A program made the position numbers and the translations under genes. Of a DNA stretch of 64,000 nucleotides, positions 18,486 to 30,405 are shown piece by piece. Within the stretch, counting starts at the first letter, position 1; the number at the start of each line of letters is the position of its first letter. The notes beneath the pieces were generated by a model, which was not told where the DNA came from, made no database searches, and worked only from the letters and a program-made list of their open reading frames with translations. This DNA is from Ornithinimicrobium sp. INDO-MA30-4 (lineage in GTDB: Bacteria > Actinomycetota > Actinomycetes > Actinomycetales > Dermatophilaceae), in assembly GCF_021535045.1 (NCBI RefSeq), contig NZ_CP091056.1, forward strand, positions 2,170,001 through 2,234,000, given 5' to 3'.

Positions 18486-18896
18486 TTACCAACACTCAAA
18501 AGCAGATTCGAACAGTGCGTCACCAATTCCAAAGAGCCCTCCACTGATTCCACCGACCGTGAAACCTATAGCCGCACCGGGTAACCCAGTGCTAAATAGC
18601 CCCACAACTGCACCACCAGTTGCGCCAGTCGCCACGCCATACTGGAGCCCGTTCGAAACAGTCGACCTTACACGCACGAAGCCCGCGATAGTCGCGACGA
18701 TGGCCACGATAAGCGCGATCTTCGACAGACGCTCCTTGCGGGTGATGCCGACAGCGGCGGTAATAATGGCGGCGCCACCGAAGAGGATAGGGATAAAGAC
18801 CACGGCAATAGCCGCAAGGACGAATGAGATGATCGACAACAGGTTCGATCCACTTTTTGGCGGCTCATTGTTGGCTGCTTGGTTGGTCTCTGTCAC
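18486..18896 (-). CDS. Small membrane protein with glycine-zipper C-terminus
   Basis: GTG 18896 follows AAGGAAG. The 136-residue product has a polar N-terminus (Asn, Glu, Pro), two membrane helices at about 20-46 and 54-74, and a C-terminal half with repeated GxxxG spacing (GATGGAVVGLFSTG, GAAIGFTVGGISGG) that ends in ESAFECW. The C-terminal part looks like a peptide-toxin core too, so this gene could be a second peptide of a two-peptide system or a DUF4190-type membrane protein. First gene of the operon. Confidence 0.5.
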   Translation of the reverse strand: MTETNQAANNEPPKSGSNLLSIISFVLAAIAVVFIPILFGGAAIITAAVGITRKERLSKIALIVAIVATIAGFVRVRSTVSNGLQYGVATGATGGAVVGLFSTGLPGAAIGFTVGGISGGLFGIGDALFESAFECW

Positions 18897-19133
18897 GACG
18901 CTTCCTTGCGTTGTGTCTGGCTAGTGGCATACGAACCACCCCGGCGTTTGCGTCACGAGTTTAAAGGCCGCAGCGTGTTTGCGCCCGTCATAGTCATTGC
19001 GGCGAGCACTGTTTCCCTGATGAGGGCGACTTTCCCACGGTGGTGGGCCGGATCGGTGCGGCAACGTCCATGAGTTGCGAGGACGGTGGTGCCCGCCGCG
19101 AGGCTGGGCTAGGGGCTCGCATACTCTGAATAA

Positions 19134-19312
19134 ATGAACACAGACAAGCAAAAAAAGGACAAGCCAAAGAAGACTCTCTCGAGGCGGGATCATCTTTTGT
19201 CAACGCCGAGACCACAATGGGCGGTGCGGATAGCGTGCCGGACACGCCTGACGTCAACATCGCAAACGACGAGGACGGCCGAGACCTCAGCGTTCGGAAA
19301 GACAAGAGCTAA
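19134..19312 (+). CDS. Small charged, disordered protein, probable frameshift
   Basis: The frame starts MNTDKQKKDKPKKTL with no ribosome site, just after a TACTCT that could be a -10 for a leaderless message. In the nearby CTCTCTC a two-base excess would shift the frame to EAGSSFVNAETTMGG and then an acidic tail (NIANDEDGRDLSVRKDKS) ending at 19312. The restored 58-residue protein is basic then acidic with no hydrophobic core. The better composition of the shifted frame is the only support. Confidence 0.35.
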
Positions 19313-19314
19313 GG

Positions 19315-20546
19315 TCAGACCCTGCCTTTAAGCAATGCGTGCTGGTACACCAAAGGCTCGAGGTAGCGATCGAAGAACCAGAACGGCACCCGTGGTCGGG
19401 TCAAGTCGATCAAGGGAACTGAGCCAGTGGGGTGCCCGTTACGGTCGAACTCCGCGACCAGAGCACGGTGGCGTTCAACGGTAATGGGCACCACCGTGTA
19501 ACCGTCGTAGCGACCAAATTCTTTGCCTAGGCGAGCGGCGATGATGTTGTCGCTCAAAATTTTCACCTGTTTGCGCAGGCCCCCACCGGATGGGCGAGTG
19601 TTGAGGGCAGCCGCGTCACCCACTGCCCAGACGGTGTCGAACCGGCGGTGCTGGAAGGTCTGCGGATCAACGTCAACCAAGCCGGTCTCGGATTGCGCGA
19701 GCCCGCTCTCAGCGATCCATGAGCCTGGGCGGTAGGGCGGCACCAGATGGGCCATCGCCACATTATCGACGTGCACAGTGCCGCTGGGTCCTTCGAGAGT
19801 GATTTGGCGGCTTTCGGGGTCAATCTCGGACAGAGTCGTTCCGGTGTGAACCTCAACGCCGTATTTTCCCAGATAAGGCTCCAGGCGCCGGTCGATGAAC
19901 GGCACCCCCAGCACCGTGTCTGTCGGCACCGCGAGCACCACTCGCATGGACTCCAACACTCCCTCGCGTTGCCAAAGTCGCACGCGAGAAAGAGCGGTTT
20001 AAGAGCGGACCCACCACACGGCGCAGGTTCCGGTGGAACGGTGAAGACGACAGTGCCCGATCGGGTGGATTTGATCATCGGCCAAAGTTGAGTAGCGGCC
20101 TCGGGGACAAAGGTCGTGGTGGCCCAACCCGCGTGGTAGGCGGCCGCAAGACCCGGGATCGCATCGACATCAGGGAGCAGCCCAGGGGCCAACACCAGAT
20201 CTCGATAGCGCAGGCGTCGACCCGCGTCGGTGGTGACGATGCGTTGTTGCGGATCGATGGATTGAACCGATTCGCGGTAGTGGCTAATCCCGTTGGACAG
20301 CGCGCTGGCCATGGTGCTGGTGAGCTCGTCAAGCTTCGCTTGTCCGCCACCGACATAGTTCAGCAGCGGCCGGTAGCGGTGCACGGCGCGAGGCTCAATC
20401 ACGGCCACATTGCGGCACCCCAGGCGTTGTACCCGACCGGCTGCGGAGACTCCACCGTTGCCGCCACCGACGACAAGGACATCGTGAAAGGCGTCTATCG
20501 ACTGGTGGTCAGACCCGGTTGTGTGCGTTTCTCCAGAGCGTGCCAT
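19315..20546 (-). CDS. Sulfide:quinone oxidoreductase-like flavoprotein, one frameshift
   Basis: The FAD motif VLVVGGGNGGVSAAGR starts at about residue 23. HRYRPLLNYVGGGQA and PEPAPCGGSALKPLFLACDF match the SQR family, with a catalytic-type Cys in the second. A T run near 19985 is one base short; repair gives CDFWQREGVLESM and a C-terminal half with TVWAVGDAAALNTRPSGGG. Total about 410 residues. Such enzymes oxidise sulfide and pass electrons to quinone. Only two of the usual cysteines could be placed by eye, so a related NADH dehydrogenase-like role is possible. Confidence 0.78.
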
Positions 20547-20617
20547 AGGTACCAGTGTGCACCGTTAGATTTGTCAGCACTCAACCCGCAACTCTTCGAC
20601 GTGGCTCCCCTTGGCGC

Positions 20618-23062
<2,445 letters not shown>

Positions 23063-23125
23063 GCATTCAAAGTTACACCGGTACGCCGTAGACGGGTTTT
23101 GAAAGGAACGGTCGGTCTCAGCCGA

Positions 23126-23374
23126 CTAGTCAGAAGACGTTCGGTGTTGCTGTGGATCGGCATCTGAAGTAGTTCCATCCAACTGAGTAGCGGTTGGCTC
23201 CTTAAGCAATGCTGGGCAGCGGTAGAGGGTGCGTAGGTCTGCGGGCCTGCGAGGGCGATCTGGCGCTTGCAGGCCCGCAGACTTTGCGGGCGATTCGCCG
23301 CGCTGCGACTTGGTCATTGTTTTGTCGGCGGTGAGACATGACCAAGCCGCGCGAAGGGAATAGGTCGTAAACAT
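23126..23374 (-). CDS. Hypothetical basic protein (weak)
   Basis: CAGGAG lies eight bases before ATG 23374, and an 82-residue frame follows. The product is polar, with many Arg, Pro, Thr and Ser and one mildly hydrophobic start. A 14-base perfect inverted repeat runs through the middle of the frame, which argues against a conserved protein. No family recognised. It may be chance. Confidence 0.25.
   Translation of the reverse strand: MFTTYSLRAAWSCLTADKTMTKSQRGESPAKSAGLQAPDRPRRPADLRTLYRCPALLKEPTATQLDGTTSDADPQQHRTSSD
23237..23282. repeat. 14-base perfect inverted repeat with 18-base loop
   Basis: GTCTGCGGGCCTGC at 23237-23250 is the exact reverse complement of 23269-23282. No T tract follows on either strand, so it is not a standard terminator. 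It lies between the divergent PEP-utilising enzyme and glycoconjugate operons. Confidence 0.7.
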
Positions 23375-23503
23375 GTCGAGAACTCCTGGCTCGGGTGCGG
23401 GCTACTCCCCATTGAGTCCTCGCCCCCTATGTTCTTTCTATGAATAGACTTGGCGCGGCATAAGACATCTATCGTTTCGCAGCCGAAGTGAGGAGAAATA
23501 TTG

Positions 23504-23578
23504 ATGCGTGGTCATGCCCTGATCGCCTCATCAAACGTGCTGCCGTCCCACCCTTGCGGGGGTACTCCTAAGTCCTGA
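23504..23578 (+). CDS. Possible 24-residue leader ORF before the glycoconjugate operon
   Basis: ATG 23504 is preceded by GAGGAG at a fair distance (eight to nine bases) and the frame ends at TGA 23578, 20 bases before the first operon gene. The peptide has no obvious domain and one Cys. The operon's first gene lacks its own ribosome site, so this could serve translational coupling or be a leader peptide. Low certainty. Confidence 0.3.
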   Translation: MRGHALIASSNVLPSHPCGGTPKS

Positions 23579-23597
23579 GGGGACTATCGTTCAAATA

Positions 23598-24684
23598 GTG
23601 CCCACACTGCCGCCGACTAAGCCTGCCGCGTCACCCGAACCGTGGGGATTCCGGGTATGGGCCGATCAGGAGTTGGCACACAGGGTGCCCAGTAGTCCCG
23701 CCGATATCGACTCCGCGCTCCGGCTAGCCAACTCGCTATCTGGCTTGGGCCCTCAAATCGGGATTTCAAGTTGGCCCGTGCTCTCAGCTTTGGCCACCAT
23801 CGCCAGCATTGACCTCAGCGCAGCACGCGTCATCGAGCCGCACCTTGACGCGTTGGCGATTTTGCATCAAGCCGGGTCGACGAGCCAACCACCCCGTGGG
23901 GCTGACGCGCCTGGGACCTGGGGGTTTACGCCGCTAGCCCCCTGGGACGCGGGTCACGGCATCTGGACCGGATGCTAATAACCAGTGGACCCTCACTGGC
24001 GCGAAGCCATGGTGCTCCTTGGCGACACAGGTTTCACACGCCCTCGTCACGGCGTCAATTGAGGGTGTCGGACAACAGTTGTTTGCCCTCTCGCTGCGTG
24101 CTGAGGGGGTCCGGGTGCTGCCTTCGGAATGGAAGGCGCTGGGCCTGCAAGAGATCAGCACCGGAACGGTGGAATTGGACAACGCCGCGGCGGAACCAGT
24201 CGGCCCTCCCGGTTGGTACCTAGAGCGTCCCGGCTTCGCCTGGGGCGGGGTGGCTGTAGCTGCCGCCTGGTTTGGTGCCGCGGCAGCCCTAGCCGGTGCG
24301 CTGAAAGCTGCAGCCGCACGCCGGACGCCGGATCAAATCGCGCTGATGCACCTTGGTTGCTGCGACGCTGCTTTGCATTCCGCGCTGTTAACTTTGCGCG
24401 AAGCAGCCAGGGCGATGGACGATCCGCAGACGACATCAAGCGAAGCTGCATTGCTGGCGAGCCGGACGCGCGCCTGTGTCGCCGAGGTCGCTGAGCGAGT
24501 CATCACGAGCGTCGGGCATGCGCTAGGGCCCGGTCCCTTGGCATTTGACGAACCCCATCTTCGACGAGTTGCGGACCTCACTTTGTATCTGCGTCAACAT
24601 CACGCAGAGCGGGACTTGGCTCGCCTTGGTTCGCTTGTCGTCGCAGACGTTCACGTGGATTCGCCGCATGGAGCCGCCAAGTGA
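23598..24684 (+). CDS. Acyl-CoA dehydrogenase-like flavoprotein, two frameshifts
   Basis: The N-terminal helical part holds ALRLANSLSGLGPQIG; after a G run and a C run that each lack a base (23910-23945), the middle domain resumes with WTLTGAKPWCS, the FAD-facing strand of acyl-CoA dehydrogenases. The C-terminal helical domain (WFGAAAALAGALKAAA to the end) follows. Repaired length is about 362 residues, somewhat short for the family. In this operon it is unlikely to serve beta-oxidation; it may desaturate or oxidise an acyl or sugar precursor. Start GTG 23598 has no ribosome site. The stop overlaps the next start by four bases. Confidence 0.72.
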
Positions 24685-26081
24685 ACTCGAACACCGTGCA
24701 ATTTAGGCATGAAGACGAGGGGATAAGCGAAGCAGTCTGGTGGTCTACCCCGCAGTGGGAGGACGTTCCAATCCTCGACCTCGTAGCGACGGCTAGTCGC
24801 TTTTCGACGGTGTTGGTCGCGGCTGCCCATCCCGACGACGAAACGATTGGCGTTGGCGGCCTGCTGGCCGATTTAGCTGCTTTGGAACTGCCGATCACGG
24901 TGCTGATGGGAACCAACGGCGAAAGGTCTCAGCCTGGCCTAGAGGAGTCGGGCCGATCGCGGTTGGGCGATCAGCGCCGCCATGAAGTGCAGCGAGCGGT
25001 CGAGAAGTTGGCATCGCATGCGCATCTGAGTCACCTCAATCTGCCGGATGCGCGCTTGAGCGAGCACGAGGAGGAGTTGATGCAGGCCATCGTCAACCGC
25101 AGCGATGAGGCCACGTTGATTTTGGCCCCGTGGACCGACGACGGCCACACTGACCACGATTCGTTGGGGCGCGCAGCCCAACGCGCCGCGAAGATCACCG
25201 GCGCCGTAGTAGTTCACTTTCCCATCTGGATGTGGCATTGGAGCGAACCCGCATCCGTGCCCTGGTCTCGAATGGTGGCCGCCGAGCCCTCACGGGTCGC
25301 TTGTTGGCTCAAACGCGCGGCGCTGGAGGAGTTTGCCTCGCAGCGCATGCCCAGCAACGTTAATTTTGACCATCCACCGGTAGCAGCGATCCTGAGCGGG
25401 ACCCTCTTGGCTCGTGCTCGGCGACTCATCGAAACACTGATCGACCCTGGCGCTGAGTTGCCTGTTTTGAGCCGAGAAGATCGAGACAGCCGCACCATCA
25501 CCCGCTCGGCCACCTTTGATGAGATGTATGACGCGGGGAGTGACCCATGGGGAAACGCCCAGTCCTTCTACGAGCAGCGACGGCGTTCACTGCTCCTAGC
25601 CGCGTTAGGTCGCGCCCGCTATGAGCGGATTTTGGAGTTGGGGTGTGCAGACGGACACGTGACGTCCGCGCTTGTCAATCGCGCAGAAGAGGTTGTCGCG
25701 ATTGACACCAGCCCGCGGGCGGTGGCTGCCGCTCGGCTGGCCGCACCAGCCGCCGACATCACAGCGGGGAACTTGCCCAATGACATACCCCATGAGCAAT
25801 TCGATCTGGTGATCTTGTCTGAGGTTGGTTATTTTCTGACCGCGACCGAATTGATCGCCACCCTTCGCCGCGCCCGAGCAGCGTTAGTCACGGGCGGCGA
25901 ACTGCTGCTATGCCATTGGCAGCATCCAACGAAGTCAGTGCCGTTAGACGGAATTTTGGTCCATGAGCAAGCTCGCACTGTGCTGGGCTACTCACCATCG
26001 GCTCAGTATCGAGATGGGGATCTATGTATCGAAGTTTGGGCCGATGCGCCCTCGATCGCCGAGTCAGAAGGTCGCACGTGA
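24681..26081 (+). CDS. Bifunctional PIG-L deacetylase / SAM methyltransferase
   Basis: The N-terminal half is a PIG-L/LmbE zinc deacetylase: AAAHPDDETIGVGGLL holds the metal-binding HPDD, and DGHTDHDSLGRAA supplies the other His. The C-terminal half (from about residue 275) is a NodS-like class I methyltransferase with EQRRRSLLLAALGRARYE, motif I ILELGCADGHVTSAL and VILSEVGYFL. It would deacetylate an N-acetyl sugar and methylate the product. The 466-residue frame is unbroken. GTGA overlaps link it to both neighbours. Confidence 0.88.
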   Translation: MNSNTVQFRHEDEGISEAVWWSTPQWEDVPILDLVATASRFSTVLVAAAHPDDETIGVGGLLADLAALELPITVLMGTNGERSQPGLEESGRSRLGDQRRHEVQRAVEKLASHAHLSHLNLPDARLSEHEEELMQAIVNRSDEATLILAPWTDDGHTDHDSLGRAAQRAAKITGAVVVHFPIWMWHWSEPASVPWSRMVAAEPSRVACWLKRAALEEFASQRMPSNVNFDHPPVAAILSGTLLARARRLIETLIDPGAELPVLSREDRDSRTITRSATFDEMYDAGSDPWGNAQSFYEQRRRSLLLAALGRARYERILELGCADGHVTSALVNRAEEVVAIDTSPRAVAAARLAAPAADITAGNLPNDIPHEQFDLVILSEVGYFLTATELIATLRRARAALVTGGELLLCHWQHPTKSVPLDGILVHEQARTVLGYSPSAQYRDGDLCIEVWADAPSIAESEGRT

Positions 26082-26776
26082 AAAACATCCACCAGGTCGT
26101 CGTCGCCATTCCGGTACGCAACGAAGAGGCTCTTTTGCCGGCCTGCTTGAAGAGCGTCGCTATGGCGATCAGCACGTTGAGACAGGTCTACCCCGGCGTG
26201 CGGACCTGTGTCGTGGTGGCTTTAGACGGCTGTACGGACGGTTCGGGAGCCGTGGCGCTATCCAGTGGAAACCAGATAGTGACTCTGGCCGGGGTAGGAG
26301 TAGGAGCCACCCGGGACGCCGCGATAGTTCACGGATTGAGCTGTCTCAGTGGGCCGCAGATGACCCAAACCTGGTTGGCCTGCACCGACGCCGACACCGT
26401 TGTGCCACCCACGTGGCTAGTCCGTCAGCTGATGTGGGCCAATAGCGGGATGGATCTTGTCGTGGGAACCGTGGAGCCGTTCGGCCTGGACGACCCCCGC
26501 CTGCTCGCCACCTGGCACAGCAAGCACCAGCTGACGGAGGGCCACCCCCACGTCCACGGGGCCAACCTAGGTGTCCGAGCGAGCACCTGGAGCGAAGTCG
26601 ATGGGTTTGGTCCGCGGTCGGCGCATGAAGATGTTGCTCTTGTCGCTCGGTCTAGGTCTCATACTTCGCGATGGGTTGCGACCGACACCACCCGCGTCGC
26701 GACCTCGGGGCGTCGTGTCGGCCGGGCCGAAAGTGGTTTTGCGGATTATCTGGGCACATTGAGCGTTCCGCAGTGA
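26078..26776 (+). CDS. Family 2 glycosyltransferase
   Basis: GTG 26078 overlaps the previous stop (GTGA). The 232-residue product has the GT-A start VVVAIPVRNEEALLPACLKS, the donor loop VVALDGCTDGSG, the metal-binding DADT (CTDADTVVPPTW) and an acceptor motif SAHEDVALVAR. The C-terminus TSGRRVGRAESGFADYL is typical of the small GT2 proteins that sit beside PIG-L/methyltransferase genes. No membrane segment, so it acts in the cytoplasm. The frame is complete. Confidence 0.85.
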   Translation: MKNIHQVVVAIPVRNEEALLPACLKSVAMAISTLRQVYPGVRTCVVVALDGCTDGSGAVALSSGNQIVTLAGVGVGATRDAAIVHGLSCLSGPQMTQTWLACTDADTVVPPTWLVRQLMWANSGMDLVVGTVEPFGLDDPRLLATWHSKHQLTEGHPHVHGANLGVRASTWSEVDGFGPRSAHEDVALVARSRSHTSRWVATDTTRVATSGRRVGRAESGFADYLGTLSVPQ

Positions 26777-27847
26777 GAGTCGCTTTGCTGGGCCCTTCTC
26801 GCCATCCGGTGGTCGAACCGTATGCCGGTGGCCAAGAGTCGTATGTCGCGACGCTGGCTCGCGGACTTCGCGAACGAGGTCACCGGGTGACGTTGTTTGC
26901 CGCTCCCGGATCGGATCCCGACTTCGCCGATGAATTGGTCGAACACCCCGTCTTGCCGGACCTCTCGACGGTGGCGGCGATAGACCCCCAACTCCCCGAA
27001 CCGGGCTTTTTGCGTGACCAAAACGCGTTCCTCGCGGTGACAAGTGAGCTGATGCGACGTCGCGCAGACTTCGACGTTGTACACAACAACTCCCTGCATC
27101 ATCTGCCGTTGATGAGCGCCGAAGCCGTAGACCTACCCCTTGTCACAACGCTACACACCCTCCGTTCCCGTGGATGGAGTTGGGCATCGCGTTGTGCAAA
27201 ACCCGTGCCTCTTTCGTCGCGGTCAGCGCTTCGCTGGCCGCTCAGTGGACGTCCTTGTCGCAGCCAGCGGTCGTCATACCCAGTGGAGTGTCTGGGGCTA
27301 CGTTCGCCACCGGAAATGGGGGCCGGATGCAGTGTGGGTGGGCAGGATGGTGCCGGAAAAGGGTGCTGACCTCGCCGTCGCTGCGGCCCGCCACGCTGAT
27401 CGACCCCTTCGCCTGATCGGCCCGATCGGCGACCCTGCCTGGTTTACGGCACGTCTGCAGCCTCTCTTGGGAGGAAATGTTCACTACGAAGGACACCTCA
27501 GCCAAAACCAGACGGCGAACGTCGTAGGTAGCGCCGGGCTCCTCCTGATGACGCCGCGCTGGGATGAGCCTTTCGGTCTAGTAGCGGTCGAATCCGCATT
27601 GACCGGCACTCCGGTGCTGGCGCTGCGCAGAGGCGGATTAGCTGAGGTGCTTGATGAACACATGGGTGTGTTGGTCAGTCCAGGAGACACGGATGAAGCC
27701 ACGAGTCTGGCCTTAGCGGCGCACGTTGACAGCACCGCGGCTATGCCGCGAGCCGAGGTGCGAGCCAGTGCGATGCAGCGGTTTTCAGTGGCGGCCATGG
27801 TCGCTGCCTACGAGGACATCTATCGGAAGACGATTGCAGAATGGTAA
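26773..27847 (+). CDS. Family 4 (GT-B) glycosyltransferase, two frameshifts
   Basis: GTG 26773 overlaps the previous stop. The N-terminal Rossmann part reads RVALLGPSRHPVVEPYAGGQ, an acceptor-binding stretch of GT4 enzymes with GGQESYVATLARGL. Breaks near 27165 and 27305 move it through two further frames; the C-terminal donor domain reads WVGRMVPEKGADLAVAAA and PRWDEPFGLVAVESALTGTP with the EX7E motif. Repaired length about 358 residues. Donor sugar unknown. The end overlaps the next gene start. Confidence 0.82.
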
Positions 27848-28820
27848 TTGGCTACTACGTTCACGACCACGGTGCTGGACATCTGACCCGCGCTAAAGTC
27901 ATCGCGGCAAATTTGCGGCAGCGGGGCCATGACGTGGTGTTTCTTGGTTCAGACCTACAAGAGGAGGCGGGAATCACCCTGCCCAGGGATAACGATGGGT
28001 CAGAACCTTTCGTAGACCCGGATGCCTTCGGAGCGTTGCATTGGGCGCCGCTGGCCCACGCGGGCTTCTCCGCAAAGATGGCAGCCATAGCGACTTGGGT
28101 GCTGGAGCGACGTCCCAACATTTTTGTCGTTGACGTCTCCGCTGAAGTGGTGACCCTGCTGCGCTTGCTGGGGGTGAACACCGTTCTCGTGGCGCAGCCA
28201 GGTGATCGCAGCGATGATGCGCACACGTTGGCTTACCGGTGCGCCACCGCCATCCTGGCTCCGTGGCCACCTGAGGCCAGCCCAAACCCAGCGCTGCAGC
28301 CCTATACAGAAAAGGTTTTCCATACCGGAGGAATCTCAGGGCTGAACGCTACGCGCCAAAGTGGTAGTACAGGTGTGCTGTTGAGCGGGCGCGATGGCAC
28401 AACCACTGGCGATACTCTTCAACATCTTTCCAAGCAACTACCAGATATGGCGTGGGTGGAAATCGGTGGCTCTCATTGGGTGGATGACGTCGGGGCCGTG
28501 TTGGCGCGCGCCGCGGTGGTCGTGACCCACTGCGGTCAGAATGCCATCGCCGACACAGCAGCGCTCGACATACCGGCAGTGTTATACCCGCAAGCGCGAC
28601 CCCATGAAGAGCAAGTTTATCTCGGGGCTGAGTTGAGTCGTCTAGGACTGGCGGTCTCCGTTGGCAGTCAGGACCTCGCCAGGCTCGATTGGGCCACAGC
28701 CGTGACCGAAGCGATTCGTCGGCCATCTCAATGGGCTCGTTGGCAGACTGTCGACGCCGCCAGCCGCGCCGCCGACATCATTGAACGGGTGGGTGCCAGC
28801 AAGCGGCCCGCCACGATTGA
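27841..28820 (+). CDS. GT1/GT28-type glycosyltransferase
   Basis: The first residues VIGYYVHDHGAGHLTRAKV are a MurG/GT28-like acceptor motif and the C-terminal part holds VVTHCGQNAIADTAALDIP and PQARPHEEQVYLG, the donor-binding site of GT-B enzymes. The frame has no stop and runs on into the next glycosyltransferase. One base shift just before 28805 gives a TGA at 28818 followed by GGAGGT and a GTG start, so I treat the two as separate genes of about 326 and 275 residues with an indel, and give this end. A true fusion is the alternative. Confidence 0.75.
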
Positions 28821-28830
28821 GGAGGTAAAG

Positions 28831-29655
28831 GTGGCTAAGGTCTGCGTCGTCACCGTTGCGCGCGGTCGGCATACTCATCTACGCCACCAGTTACGGCTGC
28901 TGTCCCAGTCAAACCCGGACAGCGACCACGTCGTCGTGGCTATCGACGACCGTGAGATACCAAAGGTGGTGGCAGCGCATCGAGGCGATCGTGAAGTCGA
29001 CGTTCTCGCAGTCAACGGACACGAGCTAGGGCTGCCCTTGGCCTACGCCCGCAATGAGGGAGTGCAGCGAGCACTGACCGCGGAGCCGACCTCATTGTGC
29101 TGCTCGACGTCGACTGCCTGGTCGGCACTCCACCCTAAGTCGGTATGCCGACGCAGCCCTTGGGTCTGGTCCGGCACTGTGGTGCGGGCCAGTGACATAC
29201 CTACCTGAGGCGATGGTGCCGCCGATGCATAGTGACGGACTGGACGCGGTGCGAGACCCCCACCCAGCACGACCCGCTCCCGACCCTGGCCAACTCCAGC
29301 CCGGGGAAATCACGATCTGTTCTGGTCCCTCAGTGCTGCCCTCACTCCGCAAACCTGGTCGATCCTGGGCGGGTTTTGCCCGGACTATGTTGGCTACGGT
29401 GGCGAAGATACTGATCTGGCATGGACGGCCCGATCGCGTGGGATCGACCTCGTCTGGGTTGGCGGCGCCGACGCGTACCACCAACATCACCCCATATCCT
29501 CACCACCTATCGAGCATCTGGACGCCATCGTGCGAAACGCGCAGGTCTTTCACGAGCGTTGGGATCAGTGGCCGATGCTCGGGTGGTTGAACGCGTTTGC
29601 TGAGCGCGGTTTGGTGCACTTCAACGGCCGCGAATTGCGCCAGATGTCGGTGTGA
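28831..29655 (+). CDS. GT2 (galactosyltransferase-like) with three or more frameshifts
   Basis: GTG 28831 follows GAGGAGGT. The start VCVVTVARGRHTHLRHQLRL and NSDHVVVAIDD-like sequence are GT-A; after frame changes come DLIVLLDVDCLVGTPP (metal site DVD), then LWCGPVTYLPE and finally ILGGFCPDYVGYGGEDTDLA, the Glyco_transf_7C signature of galactosyltransferases, with the last residues ELRQMSV at 29655. It is the last gene of the operon. Breaks are near 29090, 29135 and 29270-29310. Confidence 0.72.
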
Positions 29656-29775
29656 TGGGGCTGGAATGAGGGCACCCTCTCGGGTGTGTTCACGGCGGGG
29701 TTAACTTGAAATAGTTAGTGAATGATCACGTAGCTGGCTCTTGCTGGCTACTCACCAGATGTCTCAGGAGGAACA

Positions 29776-30334
29776 GTGTCAGAACGCAACACATTGGTTA
29801 GGTCTGCTCACGATCTCGGTCTGGGGGCATGGTTCGGCGGATCCCTCATGGGGGCCGTGGGTTTGAACGGAGCGACGGCCCAGGCGCAATCTTCGCAAGA
29901 AGCATTGCGGTTGTCCTCCTTGGGTTGGGCTCGCTGGGCCCCTGTTAGCGCTGGTGCGATTGCGCTGCATGCTTTGGGCGGCCTGAGGCCTCATCGCCGG
30001 CAACAAAAAGCGCGTCGAGCAACAGGAGGAAGCGCAACAGAACACCGCGGTCAAAACTGCTCTTACTGTCGTTGGGGTCGGATTGACCGTATACAGCGGC
30101 ATGTTGGGCAAGAAGGTCTATGACCTGCAGGACAACCCCACTCAGGGGGTTACCGAACCAGCCGCGGGCAGTGACAGCGAACTCGCTTCTGCACAACAGC
30201 AGTTGAAGTATTGCCAGTGGGCTTTGCCTGCTGTGACGGGTGTCTTAGTCGTCTTGGGTGCCCAGCAGGGTGAACAGCAGCGACCCGCCGAACAGGCTCG
30301 TGGCCGGTTGAGTGGCGTCCTGCAGCGCAGTTAG
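29776..30334 (+). CDS. Conserved actinobacterial membrane protein, one frameshift
   Basis: CAGGAGGAACA leads to GTG 29776. The start MSERNTLVRSAHDLGLGAWFGG is a familiar actinobacterial sequence of unknown function. An extra A near 29988 shifts the frame; removing it gives ALGGLGLIAGNKKRVEQQEEAQQ and then TALTVVGVGLTVYSG. The 185-residue product has four membrane segments. It stands just before the LuxR regulator. Confidence 0.7.
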
Positions 30335-30405
30335 TGGCCACCCCTATCGCTGGATAGGGGCCTTGTTCAAATCGGCTTCGGTGCGTGGGTGTAATCTGCA
30401 CTTCC

